Position numbers and translations under genes: made by a program
Origin: Candidatus Portnoyibacteriota bacterium
Lineage (GTDB): Bacteria; Patescibacteriota; Minisyncoccia; Portnoybacterales; GWB1-42-6
Assembly (NCBI GenBank): GCA_028717445.1
Contig: JAQUNU010000031.1
Span: 1 to 7,848, forward strand
DNA: 7,848 nucleotides
Direction: 5' to 3'
Notes under the pieces: generated by a model
What the model was told of the DNA's origin: nothing
The model's input: the letters and a program-made list of their open reading frames with translations, nothing else
Database searches by the model: none
Part shown: positions 5,465-7,848 of the stretch, one piece after another
Layout of the letters: every line of letters starts with the position of its first letter
Numbering within the stretch: the first letter of the stretch is position 1

Positions 5465-7009
5465 TTATTCCTCCGCCCACTGTTCAACTAAAATTTCTTT
5501 GCTTTTCTTGCGGTAAAAAATAAAAAGCAAACCGGCCAAAATTAAATAATAGAGAATCGCCGGAAGCCAGTTCCAAGAAAAATCAACCGAAGCAAAAGGC
5601 AGGTCGGCAAAAAAATTAATGATCCAGAGCTTAGCGGTTAAAAGAGACCAAACCAGCCAGCCGACGATCTTTCCGCCGAAAAGCCAGATCAAACCCAGCC
5701 CTCCGGCTAAAAAACCAAAAAACATTGAAAACGGCACCAAAAGCAAAACAAACAGATTGGCTAAAGGAGAAACCAAGGAAAGCCGGCCGAAATAGACCAA
5801 AAGCAAGGGCAAAACCGCGATCTGGGCGGCCATGGTGGCAATGAAAATTTCTTTGAGCAGAAATAATTTTGGTGCTTTGGCCAGCCATTTTTCAAAAACC
5901 GGCGCAAGCCAGATGAGCCCGGCGGTGGCCAGAAAAGAAAGCTGAAAGCCGATATCAAAACGCAAAATTTTGGGATTAAAAAAGATCATCGCCGCTCCCG
6001 CAAAAACCAAAGCGTTTTTGATTGAATGCAGACGACCCTGATTCCTGGCCAATAAAATCAAAATACCCATGATCGAAGCTCTAACAACGGAAGCTGAAGC
6101 GCCTACCAAAATGGTAAATAAAACAATTGCCAAAACTGAAAGCCAGAAACGAAAATTCCGACCGAGCAACATTAAACCAAATATGGTCATAAAAAAAGAA
6201 CAGACCAAACTGATATTATAGCCGGAAAGCGCCACAATATGCGTTGTGCCGGTCTGCTTAAAAGCCTCTGTCAATTCCGGACTGATTTGTTTTTTTTCGC
6301 CCAAAAGCAAACCAGTCAGAAAACTGGCTTGCGGCTCGGGCAAAATTTGATTGATCGAATCATCAAATCTGGCTTTCAACCAAAAAAGTGCCTGCTTGAT
6401 CTTGTTTCCTTTGTTTTTTTCAAGAATATTTATTTCCGGATAATAAAGAACGGAAAAGATATCGCTTTTGGCCAGGTATTTCTGATAATCGAATTCGTCT
6501 AAATTTTGGGGCGTCTGCAGTTTACCGGAGATCCTTAAACGGTCGCCATAATTAAATTCCGGATAAAGTTTGACAGTCGCCAAAGCCGAGCCAGAAACGT
6601 CGGCATCCTTTTTGCTATTGAAAATTATTTTCTCCGCCTCGATTCTTATTTTTTGCGATGCCGCTCGCCGATCAGGCGGCTCGCTGATCTTGCCAATGAT
6701 TTCAAGGCGGCCTTTCTCGTTCAGTAATTTCAAGTTGCCGATTTCCTCTTTTTGCAAATATCTGAAAAGTCCGAGCGCGAAGAGCATCAGGCAAAATCCG
6801 AACAAGACAATCCTTTTGTCACGAATCCAAAAAACTATCGCCAAAGCAAGACCGAAAATAAAAAAACCGCCCAAAACAGCGGGGGAAATCTTAATAAAAG
6901 AGGCGGCAAAAACACCGAAAACAAACGAAAGGCAAAAGATAAGAAATATCTTAGATTTTGTTAAGCTTACTTTGAATTTTAGATTTGCCTTCAGATTCTT
7001 ATTTTGCAA
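5465..7009 (-). CDS. comEC: ComEC/Rec2 DNA-uptake channel protein (DUF4131 + Competence domains)
   Basis: Inner-membrane channel thought to pass single-stranded DNA into the cell during natural transformation. Residues 20-86 hold three hydrophobic spans. Residues about 95-195 are the soluble OB-like DUF4131 region (IIGKISEPPDRR, YGDRLRISGKLQTP, FDYQKYLA). Residues about 225-500 are the Competence domain, with LTGLLLGEK (231-239), TGTTHIVALSGYNISL (253-268), SVVRASIMG (307-315), DIGFQLSFLATAGL (352-365) and the QIAVLPLLLVYFGRLS / SPLANLFVLLLVP stretch (396-426), followed by more membrane spans. At 514 aa it lacks the C-terminal hydrolase domain of long ComEC proteins; that domain is the next gene. 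The start is a TTG at 7009, overlapping the end of nrdG by 19 bases, with only a weak GAAG ribosome-binding site. No ATG exists in frame before residue 75, so TTG or another non-ATG start is needed. Confidence 0.93.
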   Translation of the reverse strand: MQNKNLKANLKFKVSLTKSKIFLIFCLSFVFGVFAASFIKISPAVLGGFFIFGLALAIVFWIRDKRIVLFGFCLMLFALGLFRYLQKEEIGNLKLLNEKGRLEIIGKISEPPDRRAASQKIRIEAEKIIFNSKKDADVSGSALATVKLYPEFNYGDRLRISGKLQTPQNLDEFDYQKYLAKSDIFSVLYYPEINILEKNKGNKIKQALFWLKARFDDSINQILPEPQASFLTGLLLGEKKQISPELTEAFKQTGTTHIVALSGYNISLVCSFFMTIFGLMLLGRNFRFWLSVLAIVLFTILVGASASVVRASIMGILILLARNQGRLHSIKNALVFAGAAMIFFNPKILRFDIGFQLSFLATAGLIWLAPVFEKWLAKAPKLFLLKEIFIATMAAQIAVLPLLLVYFGRLSLVSPLANLFVLLLVPFSMFFGFLAGGLGLIWLFGGKIVGWLVWSLLTAKLWIINFFADLPFASVDFSWNWLPAILYYLILAGLLFIFYRKKSKEILVEQWAEE

Positions 7010-7713
7010 ACTTCAAAATACGGCTCGACCACGCGACTAAATTCCGCTAGTTTTTCATCCGGATAAGGCTGTTTTTTTGAAAAATTTACATCCAGAGTTT
7101 TCCCCGGCCTGAATTGCTGAAGGAAATATTTTTTAGCTCCTTCAAGCCAACGGGCAATGCTTAAAAAATCAGCTTTTTTGTGCAAACCAGGAACCACGGT
7201 CGTACGAAATTCATAATCCGGGAATTGCCTCGCCAGGACCGTGCTTTCGTGAATTCTTTCCAGATCTATTTGAGAACCAACTATTTGATGATATTTTTCT
7301 AGCGGCCCCTTTATGTCCATGGCTAAATAATCAACTAACCTTTTATTAAGCAGTTTGCCTAAAATGTCCGGCCGACTGCCATTAGTATCCAATTTTATCT
7401 TAAAATCCATTCGTTTTATTTTATCGATGAAATGCAACAAGTCAGGATGGATTGTCGGCTCCCCCCCCGTGATGCAGACCCCTTCCAGCAATCCTTGTTT
7501 TAATTTCAAGAAATTAAAAAAGTCATCTTCGCTCAGCAAAGGCTGTTCCTTAATTCTGACGCCATCGACCAGCTCCGGATTATGACAAAACGGACAAGAA
7601 AAATTGCAGCCAACAGTGAAAACTGTGGCTGCGATATGACCTGGAAAATCAATTAAAGTTATTTTTTGAAGTCCGCCGATAAGCATATCTCCGAGTTTAT
7701 CTTTTTTAGTCAT
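6991..7713 (-). CDS. nrdG: Anaerobic ribonucleoside-triphosphate reductase activating protein
   Basis: Radical SAM activase that, by family knowledge, places the glycyl radical on class III ribonucleotide reductase NrdD so that NTPs can be reduced to dNTPs without oxygen. The cluster motif is C36-NFS-C40-PF-C43, preceded by GGLQKITLIDFPGHIAATVFT, which is typical of the NrdG2 (TIGR02495-like) subfamily. ITGGEPTIHP (81-90) is the SAM-binding segment; KLDTNG (107-112) and AMDIKGP (131-137) follow in the expected order. Length 240 aa is normal for this subfamily. The ATG at 7713 is taken; the ATG at 7686 (MLIGGLQK) is an equally likely start and closer to family N-termini. It follows the nrdD stop by 49 bases and overlaps comEC. 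The TGGEP codons include eight consecutive G residues, a slippage-prone tract. Confidence 0.92.
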   Translation of the reverse strand: MTKKDKLGDMLIGGLQKITLIDFPGHIAATVFTVGCNFSCPFCHNPELVDGVRIKEQPLLSEDDFFNFLKLKQGLLEGVCITGGEPTIHPDLLHFIDKIKRMDFKIKLDTNGSRPDILGKLLNKRLVDYLAMDIKGPLEKYHQIVGSQIDLERIHESTVLARQFPDYEFRTTVVPGLHKKADFLSIARWLEGAKKYFLQQFRPGKTLDVNFSKKQPYPDEKLAEFSRVVEPYFEVCKIRI

Positions 7714-7762
7714 TCAGTTCGTCATTTCAAAAAACCGAAAGACGCAAATTGATAAACTAATT

Positions 7763-7848
7763 TCACGCGGCTACTTTTTGCTTTAATTTTTTACCGGCTT
7801 TATTGATGACAAATTCCACCCTTTCTTTATATTCTTCCTGTTTGCCTT
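7763..7848 (-). CDS. nrdD: Anaerobic ribonucleoside-triphosphate reductase, C-terminal end only
   Basis: Only the last 27 codons lie in the window, ending in TGA at 7763-7765; the rest lies beyond the right edge. The visible peptide begins GKQEEYKERVEF, which matches the end of the conserved NrdD tail (family pattern: NKGKQEEYKER), and continues with a Lys-rich extension (VINKAGKKLKQKVAA). The glycyl-radical site and the zinc cysteines would lie just upstream, outside the window. The position directly before nrdG on the same strand supports the call, since class III reductase and its activase are commonly neighbours. Confidence 0.75.
   Translation of the reverse strand, partial: GKQEEYKERVEFVINKAGKKLKQKVAA

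Noticed and set aside
5455..5487. TTG-initiated N-terminal extension of the metallo-hydrolase overlapping comEC
   Set aside because: It adds eleven polar residues before the signal anchor with no clear benefit; the ATG at 5454 is the more natural start.
1..7848. TGA recoding (Gly or Trp) as in some CPR lineages
   Set aside because: TGA ends nrdG and nrdD exactly where the families end, and no internal TGA occurs in any gene here.
1..7848. CRISPR array, insertion sequence, tRNA or rRNA
   Set aside because: No regularly spaced repeats, transposase frames or cloverleaf/T-loop sequences were found on either strand.

Overview
The window reads as a piece of a Candidate Phyla Radiation (Patescibacteria, probably Parcubacteria-like) chromosome. 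This is inference from several signs: AT-rich DNA with many AAA/TTT runs, short intergenic gaps, a compact RlmN, an enlarged adenylate-kinase-like protein with N- and C-terminal extensions, a Gmad2-GerMN surface protein carrying the WIC..G.W.KHGNPS-type segment, a ComEC split over two genes, and an anaerobic ribonucleotide reductase activase gene next to the competence genes. TGA, TAA and TTG are used as in genetic code 11, and nothing suggests TGA recoding.

Left part, plus strand (1-2500): the C-terminal end of a membrane protein, closed by a strong terminator; rlmN (23S rRNA/tRNA adenine C2 methyltransferase); then a membrane-anchored Gmad2-GerMN protein with a 10-bp hairpin just before its start codon. 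A bidirectional terminator at 2463-2496 closes this block.

Middle, minus strand (2515-4376): a small cysteine-containing protein gene with a strong Shine-Dalgarno sequence. Upstream of it lies a GC-rich, hairpin-rich block behind a good sigma70-type promoter, which is the best candidate here for an undescribed structured RNA or long leader. Next comes an overlooked 46-aa single-span membrane protein gene, then the adenylate-kinase-like gene. That gene is preceded by a second structured segment, including a perfect 7-3-7 palindrome that abuts its start codon.

Right part, minus strand (4514-7848): an apparent operon, in transcription order nrdD (last 27 codons only), nrdG, comEC (DUF4131 + Competence domains) and a separate ComEC-type metallo-beta-lactamase gene, ended by a hairpin terminator at 4514-4533. 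nrdG and comEC overlap, and comEC and the hydrolase gene are almost contiguous, so DNA-uptake functions and anaerobic dNTP synthesis appear to share a transcript.

Most of the window is recognisable housekeeping or CPR-typical content. The points deserving a second look are the 2906-3122 promoter/RNA block, the two small proteins, the structured leader of the kinase gene and the altered LID motif of that kinase. I see no CRISPR array, insertion sequence, tRNA, rRNA or phage module.
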